Source: Loxodes magnus (taxonomy: Eukaryota; Ciliophora; Karyorelictea; Loxodida; Loxodidae). Taken from it: 64,000 bases of DNA. The position numbers and the translations under genes were made by a program. The stretch is taken from NCBI GenBank assembly GCA_946699065.1, contig CAMPDV010001448.1:1-64000 (forward strand). Reading direction: 5' to 3'. Below the pieces are notes generated by a model. That model did not search any database. It was not told where the DNA came from and was given only the letters and a program-made list of their open reading frames with translations. Below are positions 34,795 to 47,315 of this stretch, in pieces. The stretch's first letter is position 1. Each line of letters starts with the position of its first letter.

Positions 34795-37571
34795 AATAAA
34801 TAATAAAAAAACAAAATTTAATTTAAAATAAAATAAATAAAATACTTAATTAAATTTTTTAATTAATAATCAAGATTATAAACCAGCTTTAACCTTATAA
34901 ATAATATTTTAACTACTTCACAAAAAAAAAATTAAATTTTTACTTAACTTGAAATTTTACAAAATATAAAAATAAATCTATAAAATTTTATAGAATAAAA
35001 TTAAACTTAAACTTATTTTACGTCTTCATTTAACAAAATTATACTTTTAATATTTTTAAACATTACCCACTTTAAATCAACATACCTCACTAATTTAATA
35101 ACCTATATTATTTACTCAACCTTTATTTTAAACCAAGAATATTTAAGAATATACAAATTTTAAATAAATAAATAAAAGACAAACACTTCATAAAACTTAA
35201 AACATTATTAACATTAAACATTCATTTAAATGCATCACCAATATCTTATATCTTTAATCGTAAAATTAAATTAAGTCAAATCATAAGTTACTCAACTCGA
35301 AACCCTCCACTTTCTTATCGTCTTGTCATATCCTCCCGATATCAACCATCTATTATCAACACTCAATGCTATAGAATATATTCATCCTGCATGCCCTTGT
35401 AAAGTCTATATACACTCACCCCTATCAAAGTTCCAGATCTTGATTGTTCAATCCGTTGAACCAGAAAATATTACACTTGAATCAACACTTAACTGAATAC
35501 TTGGTACACCACCTGCATGACCTTGAAGAGTACGAATACACTAACCAGAAGAGAAGTCCCATATTTTAATTGTGTTGTCCCGAGAACCTGATATTATGTA
35601 TCTATTATCCTTAGACACTATCACCGATCTAACTCAGTCTGAATGCCCAGTAAGAGTTCGCACAATCTGACCAGTCTAGAAATCCCAAATCTTTATAGTT
35701 GTATCATCAGATCCCGATATAATATATCTAGAGTCATAGGAGATTACTACCGATATAACATATGAAGTATGCCCAGACAAAGTTCTTTGGAGATCACCAT
35801 TGTGGAAATTTCAGATCTTTATAGTAGTGTCATAAGATCCCGATATAATATATTTAGAGTCAGGGGAGATTACTACCGATTAAATGTAATCAGTATGTCC
35901 CGTTATAGTTCTTATGAGAGAACCAGTCTATAAGTTTCAGATCTTTATGGTTTTGTCCCAAGATCCCGATATAATATATCTTGAATCAAAGGAGATTACT
36001 ACCGATCTAGCTGAGGAAATATGCCCCGTTAAAGTTCTTAGGAGAGTACCTGTCTGGAAATTCCAGATCTTTATCGAATTTTCAGGATATACTGAACCTG
36101 ATACAATTCAATTCAGGTCACTTGATATGGATACCGATAAAACACGTGAAGTGTGACCAGTAAGGATTTGATCTAAAAAATATTAAAGAAATACCTTTAC
36201 TTTGGTCATAACTGATCTTGTTTATAAGCTTTTAGTAGCATAAATTGGGCAGAATTTCATACTTAAAATGAAGTAGAGATATTTTCCCTAAAATGTGGCT
36301 TCTCGTTCTTAAGAGTTTTCTTAAAAAAATACTTTTAGTAAATTGTTTTTCTTTTTTCTCCATTTATTTTTTCTCCATTTTAATTTTTATAACTTACTTC
36401 AATAACTTTTTAATTAAAATAACTCAATAAATTTTACTGACTCAATTTAAATAAAATTAAACAATAAAATTATTTAATTATTTATTAAGCATACTTATAA
36501 ATATCTTATTTCTTAAATATTTATTTTTCTATTTTTGTCTTATAACAAGACAATATATAAAACTAATAGTACATGCTTTTACAATTTTAATTATTTTATT
36601 CCTTTTTACTTTTAAATAAAAGGATAAATTATTATTTCAAAAGTTTATAACGAAGAATTTATATCCTTATTATAATAACTTTAATATGCATTTATTAATT
36701 AAAACTTATTTGTGCTTTAAATCAAAGACTCTTAATAAGAAAACTTAATTTCGTTGTAGACCTTTTAAATGATATTTAAAATATTACCATTTTTTTAAAT
36801 CTACTGTTATTAATTATTATTTTTCTCTTACATTTAATCAAAAAAAACATTTATTTAAGCTTTTTACTAATTTAAGAAATAAAATAAGTTTCTTATTAAT
36901 TAGTTTAAATAAATATTAAAAAAAATCAAATTATTTAAATCAAAGCATATTTAGAATTTATAAGATAAATTCTTTTAATTATCCACTTTCTTACTACTAT
37001 TTCATTAAAACTTTTTATTTATAAAGGTCTCTCTTAAAATAATAAACTAATATAGTTCTTTAATTAATAAAGATATTAGATTAGTTATAATAAATACATT
37101 TAGATAATTTCTCTTTTTATAGCAAACTAATATTATATTTATTATTTATGTTATTTTTGTAATTATCATTTCTAATTAATAATACCTAAATTATTTTACT
37201 TTATATTACACTTACTTCTTTTCTATTATTCTATACAAATCTATATTATATTGCTACTACTATTAATACTCTCTTTATTAAAATTACTTGTTTGATATAA
37301 ATAAAATTATAAGCTTTTAGGAAAGAAAGCATATTTTTAATATATTCTATTATTATTTTCTGAATTAATAGAAAGAGTAAACTTAACATAATATGTTTCT
37401 TTGTAGTATGAGATAATATAAGTATTAGATTAGCTAATATAAGCTATTTAAAACTAATCTAACAGATTATTATTTACTCTTAATACATTTTATTAGTCTA
37501 CTATTATTCTATATCCTTCTGTTCCTAATCAGCAATACTTCATGTTTTACTTTATAGCACATCATCATTTG
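34795..37571 (-). repeat. Inverted segmental unit A3 carrying WD40 gene 3
   Basis: Reverse complement of the 24950-27890 type segment: downstream flank, WD40 gene, and about 1.2 kb upstream flank (36380-37571, AT-rich, no gene seen). Homology ends at about 37571 (ATCATCATTT), after which sequence is unique. Confidence 0.85.
35292..36378 (-). CDS. WD40 gene 3: intact 352-residue seven-bladed propeller
   Basis: Exons 36378-36201 and 36172-35292; intron 36200-36173, 28 nt with the same borders as the other copies; TGA stop 35294-35292; total 353 codons. The first Gln after the intron is CAA here and TAA in the other copies. The N-terminus matches the family (SIFLRKLLR). Blades carry copy-specific variable residues, for example GSWDKT, GSTDWT, GHISSARS and GHSDWVRS, inside otherwise near-identical text. 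No frame damage seen. Likely a scaffold or recognition propeller; partner unknown. Confidence 0.85.
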
Positions 37572-37619
37572 TAAATTCTGCAATATTGGAGTATAAGACG
37601 AAACTCCCATCATAAGTAC

Positions 37620-38085
37620 ATGAGAATAATATATGGTAGAAAGAGAAAGATGTAAATCTTAATTGTACAACATTTACCTCAATAACAGGTTAGAACTATA
37701 AGATTTACCAAACTTTGAACTAATTCACATATATGAGGCAGTTACAAATTTGATTACTGAATACGTAATAAATAAGAAAAACTGAAGTAATAAATAGACT
37801 TTATAGTAAAAGATTACATTAAAGAAATATTAGAAAAAGGAAGAAAAGATACATTTAAAGAATTTTATCAAATTAAAAAGTAATTGCAAACATTTTTTTG
37901 GGATTTAATGAACATACGTTATTATATAATGAATTAACTAAACAAAGAAAATAGAAACTAAGCAAGGGAGAGCAAGAGGAAGTTTAGAGGAAAGTTGAAT
38001 TTAATCTAAGATAAGTGTAAAAAAGATTAACGGATAGTGAAAATGAATTAAGAACTAAAATTTAGCTCTAAAGAATTTTCTAATT
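37620..38085 (+). CDS. Coding-like region, unrecognised
   Basis: G-first segments occur in at least two frames: FIVKDYIKEILEKGRKDTFK followed by EFYQIKK, then, after a frame change near 37890, GFNEHTLLYNELTKQRKQKL and EEVQRKVEFNLRQVQKRLTD. The C-terminal part is charged and probably coiled coil. A short intron or an indel must lie between them, but I could not place it. It begins just outside the inverted WD40 unit. No family recognised. Confidence 0.4.
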
Positions 38086-38269
38086 AATTAATTATATTGT
38101 GCTTAATTAAAAGCCAAGCATAAGCTAAAATTATATCTTATTTTAACCTCTTATCCTTATTTAAATTGTATTAGATTGCATTATCTCATTTCTACTAATC
38201 AGATTCTCATATCAATTACCATTATAAAATCAATCAACTAAACTAAAATTAAGTTTCTAATTATTTTAA

Positions 38270-38498
38270 TCAATCTATTTCAAACTAAAATTAAGTCTCT
38301 AACAACTAAAAAGGGGCTACCATATATAATAGCTATGGATTAAACCTTTAAAAATTACTTATTTATACTAAATTTACTATCTCTCTTAATATTAAGCCTT
38401 TAGCTTTAACTCAATTTACATCTCTTTAACTAAGACTAACAATTTATTCTATTAATAAGCTATTTTACTATATAATTAAGGATCTCATTTTTAATCAT
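38270..38498 (-). CDS. Weak coding-like region, minus strand
   Basis: From ATG 38498 (MIKNEILNYIVKQLINRIN) a short coding-like stretch is followed, in another frame, by VKEMQIELKLKAQYQERQQ. G-first bias is present but the segment is short. Treat as a hint only. Confidence 0.25.
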
Positions 38499-38649
38499 TC
38501 TAGGTGTTGCTGTTAAACAATAAAATTAAAGCTAGTTAAGCATTATTCAAGAAAAGGATAACAGGGATAATATAATAAAAAGCTAATGAAAATCTATAAT
38601 CTAATAAAATAAGAACTTCATTAAATCAACCTAAATAAATTACACCTAG

Positions 38650-39190
38650 AAAATTTATAACTAAGTAAGTTATATTTAAGTTAAAGCTGGAATTTTAGAT
38701 TGTAATTTTGATGAAAATTACCTTCAAAAGCTGAAAAATTGTATGAAATAGCTATTGCATAAAACAATTTTAGTAAAGATAAATAAAATAAAGCAAAAGA
38801 TAAAATGAGAGAAACAACAATAATAAAAAGAAAATATTAAGAAAAAAACTAAGATGCTATAAAATTAAAAGAAGGCCTAAATATATAGATAAAGTTATTT
38901 TGTGTAATTTTTCTGCTAGATATCAGCGCTAAAAGAAAAAAGAAATATAATATATGCTGAATATAAGCATAACTATGAAAAGAAAACTAGAATAAAAGTT
39001 GAATAGCCATAAATTCAAGCAATATTTATTTCTAATGAGTAGAACTTACATTCGATATATCACTGTAGAAATTCGAACAAAACTTAAAAGAACAAGAATT
39101 ATATCTCTAATTGCGATTTATAAAGATGTTATGATAATTTTGAGTGCGTGTTTTGGCTTATTTAAGCCTTTAGAGTTTTTTCAAGCCTAA
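38650..39190 (+). CDS. Unrecognised gene with a 16-nt intron
   Basis: G-first coding: EKLYEIAIAQNNFSKDKQNK and AIKLKEGLNIQIKLFC. The 16-nt segment GTAATTTTTCTGCTAG (38906-38921) then interrupts; removing it continues the frame as ISALKEKRNIIYAEYKHNYE and on through SIYHCRNSNKTQKN, CDLQRCYDNFECVFW to about 39186. The Cys/His cluster (HC, C, C, C spaced through 30 residues) could bind zinc. Another frame upstream (VKAGILDCNFDENYLQK) may be a first exon joined by a 29-nt intron ending CAAAAG. Start and stop not fixed. Family unknown. Confidence 0.45.
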
Positions 39191-39387
39191 ATTTTAATTT
39201 ATTTTTTTGCCTTTAATTATTCTAACAAAATTAATTGCATATTCTTTTATTTCTTAGTGTTTCTCAATTAAATTTATACATTTTCATAGCTCTTCTATTT
39301 CTTAACTTTATAATTTTTGCATTAAAAAATTCCATCAGCTGAAAAATATAATATCTAAGAATAAATCTTAGGATATTAATTTGAAGA

Positions 39388-39970
39388 TCAATGAAGACTA
39401 ATTTAAATAAGTAGGCTATTATCTTTTAGTACCTATAGGTATTACCTTATTTTCTTAAATTTCCTTAATAATTAATCTTCCTCTGATTTATTATAAATTT
39501 TACTTTCTTTATTAAAACTTTCTTCAATTGATGAACTAATTAGTCTTATTATCTTACTAATTAAGATCTAATTAGCTTTATGCTTCTAATTTTTCTAAAT
39601 TTACAAATACTTACTCTTTTATTTTAAGCCTCGTGCAATATAGATTTTCTTTCATATTATTACACTTTTTATATAGTTCCGTCTTTTATAATCTTTATTT
39701 CTCATCTAATCTCCAATGAGATATTTCTATAGGAATGTTTAACTGTATAGGTAAATATTCAGACTAATTTTTTTATAAATTATAGTCTTCGACTATCTAT
39801 GTTCTGTTTAATTAAAAAGCTTAAATTACTTTATTAATTTTTAATAATTTAAGACTTAACTGTAATGAAGAGTTATTAATGAACTCTTTTCTTGACTCTA
39901 TTTTAATAAATAAACACTTATATTTTATTAATTTTTAAATCAAATTTATTAAAAAAAGAAAAAAGTTCAT
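39388..39970 (-). CDS. Unrecognised 186-residue protein with a 22-nt intron
   Basis: Exons 39970-39558 and 39535-39388. The 22-nt intron (39557-39536) starts GTAAGA, contains GACTAAT and ends TTAG; its removal brings two strongly G-first frames together and the whole is 187 codons ending in TGA. Starts MNFFLFLINLIQKLIKYKCL (hydrophobic, possibly a signal anchor), then LPIQLNIPIEISHWRLDEKQ, KENLYCTRLKIKEQVFVNLE and, after the intron, SSIEESFNKESKIYNKSEED. It is divergent from the plus gene whose coding starts near 39985. Family unknown. Confidence 0.65.
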
Positions 39971-39984
39971 TCTTAATTTATTGA

Positions 39985-40591
39985 AGCAAGTAAATCATTA
40001 TCAACTTAATAAAAGTTACTAAGCGATTTTATTAGCTCTAGAGACTAAATTTTATTATAAATCAGTTATAGAATCAGTAAAACCTTCTATTTTTGTGATA
40101 TTAATCATAAACAAGTTGTGAACAGTTTAACTTGCAAGATTGAGGAAGAGATTTAGTTCTTGATAGAATAATATAAACATTAGAAGTAACAAATGAAGAC
40201 TAAGGTAAGAACACTTTAATATCACTAATATGTATAATTATAACCTAATTGAATACAACTTAAAGGTGTAAATTTAAAGCTCCACTTAAAATTCTTAAAT
40301 GGTATCATGCTGAGATATCAATTCTTAAAAATACAAGGACTTAACTTAAAGAGACAATTTTTAAGCAGAAAAGAAGATTTCAAATAAGATGTTTAAAAGC
40401 ATTGAAGTTAATTAAAGAATCTAGCTGAAAGTTGTAATTTAAATTCAAGGATTTTATAGAAGTCAATTCTCCATTGGCCTGAACATCAAGAACTCCAAAA
40501 AGCAAAAATAACTAAAGGGAATAGAAGCGGTAAAAGGCAGAGTTTAGGAGCAAGTTATAGATATGAAATAATAATTTAAGCCTTCAAGTGA
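39985..40591 (+). CDS. Unrecognised basic protein, TGA-terminated, start unclear
   Basis: One frame runs from about 39985 to TGA 40589-40591. Segments: KQVNHYQLNKSYQAILLALE, FYFCDINHKQVVNSLTCKIE, EEIQFLIEQYKHQKQQMKTK, LAESCNLNSRILQKSILHWP, and a basic end GNRSGKRQSLGASYRYEI. C-x3-H...C before a long helix vaguely recalls the tail of a B-box plus coiled coil, but that is only a resemblance. A possible in-frame intron (GTAAGA at 40204 to about 40278) was not decided. No ATG was found at the left end. Confidence 0.45.
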
Positions 40592-41027
40592 ACTTGATTC
40601 ATCTAATAATTTTAACATTCATTGAATTATTTAGAATAAGAACATTAGTTTGCTTGGTTATCTTTTAATAGTATTTAAATTTTAATCTTTTAGCTATAAA
40701 GCATTAGAGCAAAATCATAGTATCATCTTATTTAAAAATAAGGAATGGATTAAAATAATAATAATAAGACTCAAGTTTAGATGAAGGGAATTAGTATAAT
40801 TTTAAGTAAAAGGAGAATAATAATATTAGAAGACTTCTACTAAAAGTATTTCTATTAATAAATATATTAATTGAATATCTTTAATTTAATATAAATCTTA
40901 ATTAAATAAAAGAAAACTTCCTATTTCATTTAAATTAAAGAAATAAAGAAATTAACTGGGAACAATAAAAATTTGAATATCTTCTAAATCTTCATTAAAA
41001 TTTTATCTCCATCTAAACTAATTGAGA

Positions 41028-41756
41028 AACTATTTCAAAATTAGAACTTTAGATTTAGCAAATAAATAAGAATAATTATGATTATTAGTAAATAAGAAAG
41101 TATAAGTCATAAATCAAAAAGATATTAATAGATATCAAAAATAAAATCTTAAGACTTTATGATTTACTGAAGCTATTAGAAATTACTTTTATTTGAAAGA
41201 GAAAAAGGACTAACTCAGCAGAATAAGTGTAAAACACTATAAAATACCTGCTAAAAGTAAAATCTAAGAAGTATAAAATAAACAAATAGGAAATATTATA
41301 ATCAGTTTTAATTCTGAATTTGACGATTCAGAAAAATATTCGCAAAATAAAGAAATACCTCATTAATTCATTACAAAAGTGGCAAAAAATAGATAAAGTA
41401 AAATAATTAAAGACCATTGAATGAGCTATAGCCTTAAGTTCAATAAATGGGAAGTGAAAAAATAGAATTTAGAGATAGATCTTTAATGTAGAGAATAAGA
41501 ACAGTTTAGGAAATAAGACTCAAATAAAAAGTATCTATAAATCAAAATCAATCTAGAAAGCCAATTTTTATTTAGTCTAGTAAATTTTTTGTTAGCATGT
41601 ACTGATAGAAAGGGACTGAGGGATTTTTAACAATGGTTTAACTAAATTATTTAAGATGTCTTAAACTTAGAATTAGAAAACTTTGATTTTAATTATAAAT
41701 TAGATACAATTGCATTAATTATTAAATACTAATTATTATTAATTATTTTTCTATGA
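41028..41756 (+). CDS. Unrecognised protein whose 3' end is shared by repeat U1
   Basis: A continuous frame from about 41028 to TGA 41754-41756: DLANKQEQLWLLVNKKVQVI, NQKDINRYQKQNLKTLWFTE, AIRNYFYLKEKKDQLSRI, NSEFDDSEKYSQNKEIPHQF, SKIIKDHWMSYSLKFNKWEV, and a C-terminal part LLACTDRKGLRDFQQWFNQI / LNLELENFDFNYKLD. TGA is Trp at least twice. The last roughly 35 codons are also present, decayed, at 22875 and 57895, so repeat U1 starts inside this gene and this copy is the likely source. A DNA-binding role is conceivable from the W-rich helical part but not supported by a firm motif. Confidence 0.5.
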
Positions 41757-43820
41757 AATTAAATTTATAAAAATAATAAATATAAGATACGTAAATCAAT
41801 TATAAATACTATTATTATAATTATATTATTTTAGCTTATAATTTGTAATTATAAATGAGTAATTTTTATAAAACTTAATTACCAGAAATTTTAATTTTAG
41901 ATTAAAATATTTAAATAATATTAAATTTTTAAATAAGTAAGAATAATATTCAAATTTACTATCATTTATATTTTATTTTCTTAATACAAATTTATCAAAA
42001 AGTTTAATCTTATTTTATTTGTATATCTATTGTTCTTAGACAATCTTTAACTCTCCTTTTAATAAAAATACTCCTAGTTTCATATTTTTTTATTTATAGG
42101 TATATTTAATCAATAAAATTAAAAAATAAATATGCTTTTAATTCAAAATTTTAATTAATTATGCTACTTTACTTAATATATAAAGTTAGAATTCTAATAT
42201 TTAAATAAAATAAAATTATTTTTAAAAAAATGAAGCTTAATTTCATATTAAGTTTAGAAAATAAAAAATTAAATAATTTTTACTTATTTATTCAAATATT
42301 AAAAAGTTTCCACTTAAGTAGAAGTTTAAAATTTGAAATTAACAAAAAAATTAGTAATTTTAACATATACACATCCATAAAGGATGAAAAATAGTAAAAA
42401 TAAACTATCTTCTAATAGACTACTTATAAAAAAGCTGAAAGTTAGAGAATTTTTTAACATTTTTAATTTTTTATATTTTGAAACTGAAAATTTCTAAGAA
42501 TAATTATTTTTATGTTTAATTTCTATATTTAAAAGTCAATCGATGCCAGATTTGTAAGATTTTTAATATTCTTTAATATTTATCTTTATCACAAATATTG
42601 TTAAATATAAAATTTTAAATTATAATTTTTTTTAATTTTTAAGATAATTAATTTATACTTTATTTTTTCTTTTAGTAATAATTTTAAATAATTTAATAAA
42701 ACTGATAGTATCAATTAAATCATTAGTAAATTTTATATTCATTTTTTATAGAAAAATTTAATTTCTTAAGTTTTCCTTATAATTTTTAATTTAACTTTTA
42801 AAAATATTTTAGTACATTTGTAAGTTAAAATATAGATTACATAATTGATTATATGTTTTATCTAAAGATTAATAAAATATTTAAATATTTATTTATAATA
42901 TCATTTAGAATTATTTAATTAATTATTTTGTATTTACTTTGGTTTTTTATAAAATATTAATAGATTTTATAATAAATTATTTTAAATATTTATTAAACAA
43001 ATAGAAAAATATTAATTTTCCTTATTTTAATTTAAAATATTATTCTTAATAAGAAATGTAATCACAGTTTTATTAAATATTTTATCTAGAGGATAAGAAA
43101 ATTTCTTATTAGTCTCTAATTAAACCTATCTTTAACTAGTTAAAGTACTTAGAATATTTCCAAGTACAGTTAAAGTAAAAAGGAATTTTCTTTTAAGTTT
43201 TTATGAATTAGTATTACTAAATGAGTTAGTAAAGGAGTCTATATATTAAGCACTTGATTTAAAGATAAATAGAGGATTTTAGATAAATGAATAAATGACT
43301 CTATAGAAGATTTAAGCTAGGTTTTCTTTATTTAATTATATAAAAGAATAATGCTTTCTCTTTGCTATTTATTTTAGTATATATAATTACCTAAATGCTT
43401 TATAGAACTAGTATCATTAATACTTTAAATTTAATATATTCTTATACTCACTAAAATAAACTTAGATAAATTAAGATTAAATATTTTACAAAATGTACCT
43501 TTTTATCAGTTTTCCAAACAAAAGTTAATTACAAAAGATAGTTAATAAAAAGGAATATATAAATATAATTTAAATTTAGGAAAATTATAAATAATCTAAA
43601 ATTAAAACTTATTTTAATGCCTAAGTTTCAAATAATTCTTTAATTGTCTGAACCGGCTTTTTATATTTTAATCTTTTATAATGTATAAGATTAATAAATG
43701 ATTATGTACTATAAAGCAAAACATGTAGAATTGTTGATTAGGAACAGAAAGATATAGAATAATAGTAGAATAATAAAATATATTAAGAGTAAATAATAAT
43801 CTATTAGATTAGTTTTAAAT
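41650..43820 (+). repeat. AT-rich repeat U1, copy 2 (upstream of WD40 gene 4)
   Basis: Matches 22875-25045 and 57895-60080, but here the left edge is continuous with a full coding frame. No gene beyond the 3' end of the 41028 frame is supportable in it, nor in 43820-45140. Confidence 0.75.
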
Positions 43821-45140
43821 AACTTATACTAGCTAATATAATAATTATATTATCTCATGCTTATTACAATGAAACATATTATGTTAAGTTTACTCTTTCT
43901 ATTAATTCAGAAAATAATAATAGAAGATAGTAAAAATATTTTCCTTTCCTAAAATCTTATAAATTTATTAATATCAAACAACTTATTTTAAGAAAGAGAC
44001 TATTAATAGTGTTAGCAATATAATATAGATTTGTATATAATAATAGAATTAAGTTTTAATCTTTAAATAATCTAGAATAATTTAGGTATTATTAATTTAA
44101 AATGATAATTACAAAAATAACATAAATAATAAATATAATATTAGTTTGCTATAAAAAGAGAAAGTTATCTAAATCTATTATTAATTATAACTAATCTAAT
44201 ATCTTTATTAATTAAAGAGAAAATTTAAATTAATAACTAATAAAGCTAAAAGGATAAAATATTAAGTATTTAATAGACATAATTAAACATATTAAAGCTT
44301 ATTTTAATAATAAAATTAAATATTACTATTTAATAATTGTAAGATATAATTAGTGATACACCATTTCTAGTTAATTTAAATATTTACTTTCTACTACTTA
44401 TATTTATTACATTTATATAACCTATTTTGCTTAGAATCAACATTAAAAGTAATAAATTATATTAGTTTATTATTTTAAGAGAGACCTTTATAAATAAAAG
44501 GCTTTAATGAAATATTAGTAAGAAAGTGGGCAATTAAAAGATTTTATCTTATAAATTCTAAAAATGCTTTGTTTTAAATAATTTGATGTTTTTTAATATT
44601 TATTTAAACTAATTAATAAGAAACTTATTTTATTTCATTTTTTTAATTAGTAAAAAGCTTAAAGAAAAATTTTTTTTTGATTAAATGTAAGTGAAAAACA
44701 ATAATTAATAGTAATAGCTTTTAAAAGAATTGTAATATTTTATTTATCATTTAAAAGGGTCTACAACAAAATAAGGTTTTCTTATTAAGAGTTTTTGATT
44801 TAAAGCACAAATAAGTTGTAACTAATAAATGCATATTAAATTTATTATAATAAGGATATAAATTCTTCATTATAATACTTTTGAAATAATAATTTATCCT
44901 TTTATTTAAAAGTAAAAAGATATAAAATAATTAAATTTTAAAAGCTTGCACACTTTACAGATAGTTTAATATCTTGTTTTGTTTTAAGACAAAAATAGAA
45001 AAATCAATGTTTAAGAAATAAGATATTTATAAGTATGCTTAATAAATTATTTTATTGTTTAATTTTATTGAAATTAAGTCAGTAAAATTTATTGAGTTAT
45101 TTTAATTAAATATTTATTGAAGTAAGTTATAAAAATTAAA

Positions 45141-46227
45141 ATGGAGAAAAAATAAATGGAGAAAAAAGAAAAGCAATTTACTAAAAGTATTTTTTTAAGA
45201 AAACTCTTAAGAGCGAGAAACCACATTCTAGGGAAAATATCTCTACTTCATTTTAAGTATGAAATTCTGCCTAACTTATGCTACTAAAAGTTAATAAACA
45301 AGATCAGTTATGACCAAAGTAAAGGTATTTCTTTAATATTTTTTAGACTAAATCATCACTGGTCACACTTCAAATGTTTGCTCGGTAGCTATATCAAGTG
45401 ACCTGAATTGAATTGTATCAGGTTCAGGAATTCCTGAATATTCGATAAAGATCTGGAATTTCCAGACAGGTACTATCATAAGAACTATAACAGGACATAG
45501 TTATTATGTTAACTCGGTAGTAATCTCACCAGACTCTAGCTATATAGTATCAGGATCTGGTGATAGAACGATAAAGATCTGAAATTCATAGACTGGTGCT
45601 CTCATAAGAACTTTAACGGGACATACTTCTCCTACTACTTCGGTAGTAATCTCCTATGACTCTAGATATATTATATCGGGATCTGGAGATAAAACCATAA
45701 AAATCTGAAATTTCCACAACGGTGCTCTCCAAAGAACTATAACAGGGCATAATTCATATGTTTTCTCGTTAGTAATCTCCTATGACTCTAGATATATTAT
45801 ATCGGGATCTTCTGATACAACTATAAAGATTTTGGATTTCTAGACTGCTCAGCTTGTGCGAACTCTTACTGGGCATATAGGTTATGTTTTAGTGGTGAAA
45901 GTGTCAAAGGATAATAGGTATATAATATCTGGTTCTGGCGACAGTACTATTAAGATATGGGACTTCTCTTCTGGTAAGTGTATTCGTACTCTTCAAGGTC
46001 ATATAAAAGGTGTATGTAGTATTCAGTTAAGTTTTGATTTAAGTGTTATCTTTTCTAGTTCTGGTGACAGAACAATCAAGATTTGGAACTTTGATAAGGG
46101 TGAGTGTATATAGACTTTGTAAGGGCATACAGATCCAATATATTCTATAGCATTGAGTGCTGATAACAGATGGTTGGTATCGGGAGCGGATGACAGGACG
46201 ATTAGAAAGTGGAGAGTTTCAAGTTGA
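45141..46227 (+). CDS. WD40 gene 4: intact 352-residue seven-bladed propeller
   Basis: Exons 45141-45318 and 45347-46227, 28-nt intron 45319-45346, TGA stop at 46225; total 353 codons, the same length as gene 3. An alternative ATG lies at 45156. Seven blades; the central ones read TGHTSP..SVVISYDSRYII, then SGSGDKTIKIWN. Distinctive variable residues: GSGD in several blades, GHIGYVLVV, GHIKGVCS, GHTDPIYS. A stretch of blades 5 to 7 (45856-46113) happens to be free of TAA/TAG/TGA, using CAA and GGT AAG where other copies have TAA or TAG. Role as for gene 1. Confidence 0.85.
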
Positions 46228-46346
46228 GTAACTTGCTATTTGACTTAATTAAATTTTACGATTAAAGATATAAGATATTGATAATGCATTTAAATGAATG
46301 TTTAATATTAATAATGTTTTTAGTTATATGAAGTGTTTGTTTGCTT

Positions 46347-46347
46347 T

Positions 46348-46390
<43 letters not shown>

Positions 46391-46393
46391 TTA
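46347..46393 (+). repeat. TTTA tetranucleotide microsatellite
   Basis: About eleven uninterrupted TTTA units 120 bp downstream of WD40 gene 4; other units have only two or three units at the same place, so this is a local expansion. Confidence 0.9.
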
Positions 46394-47315
46394 AAAGGTT
46401 GTATATTGTTAAATATTCTTGGTTCAAAAAAAAGGTTGAGTAATATAGGTTATAGAAATTAGTGAGGTATGTTGATTTAAAGATGTAATGTTTAAAAATA
46501 TTAAAAATATAATTTTTGTAAAAGAAGTCGTATAATAAGTTTAAGTTTAATTTTATTCTATAAAATTTAATAGATTTATTTTTAGATTTTGTAAAAATTT
46601 CAAGTTAAGTATAAATTTTCATTTTTTTGTGGAGTTGTTAAATCATTATTTATAAGGTTAAAGTTAGTTTATAATATAGATTATTAATTAAAAAATTTAA
46701 TTAATTATTTATTTTATTTTAAATTAAATTTTGTTTTTAAAATTTTGTTTTTTTATTTTTTATTTTTTATGATTGATATTTAATATTTATTATTATTAAT
46801 TATTAATTATTATTATTTATTATTTATTTATTATAACTATAAAATTTTTAATTTTATGTTAAATATTTTGTTTCCTATTGGAAAAATAATTTTTCTGATA
46901 ATAAGTTTTATTTATCTTTAAGGTTTAGAGCATGAATTTCATGAAAATGAAAAAAATGTTTTTTGCTCAGCGTTTTATACTACCAAAGATTTCTGGGATG
47001 GAATAAATTTAATTATTTCGGGATAAAAAATTCTAAATAGGTATACATTTTTTTATTTCAGAATAAATAATTTTAAAATTGGAATAAAAATTTTGAAAGT
47101 AGTTTTTAAAAAAAATTTAAAATTTTATTTGAAAAGCGTTTCTAAAATAATTTTGAAAATAGTAATCAAAAATGGTTTTGAAAATAAAATTTGGAAATTA
47201 ATTTTAAAAACCTTTTAAAAAAAATTTTAAGGAATTGCTTTGAAAACTTTTGTTTGATAAACATTTCTGGGACGAAATATTTTTTTTAATATGTAAAAAA
47301 GGGGAATAAAAATAA

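Larger units (their letters stand above)
43820..47305 (+). repeat. Segmental WD40 unit A4
   Basis: Upstream flank, WD40 gene 4 and downstream flank, homologous to 4425-7765. Homology ends at about 47305 (AAAAAAGGGGA), directly before the non-LTR retrotransposon ORF1. The downstream small ORF near 46857-47040 (EFHENEKNVFCSAFYTTKDF) is frameshifted. Confidence 0.8.
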
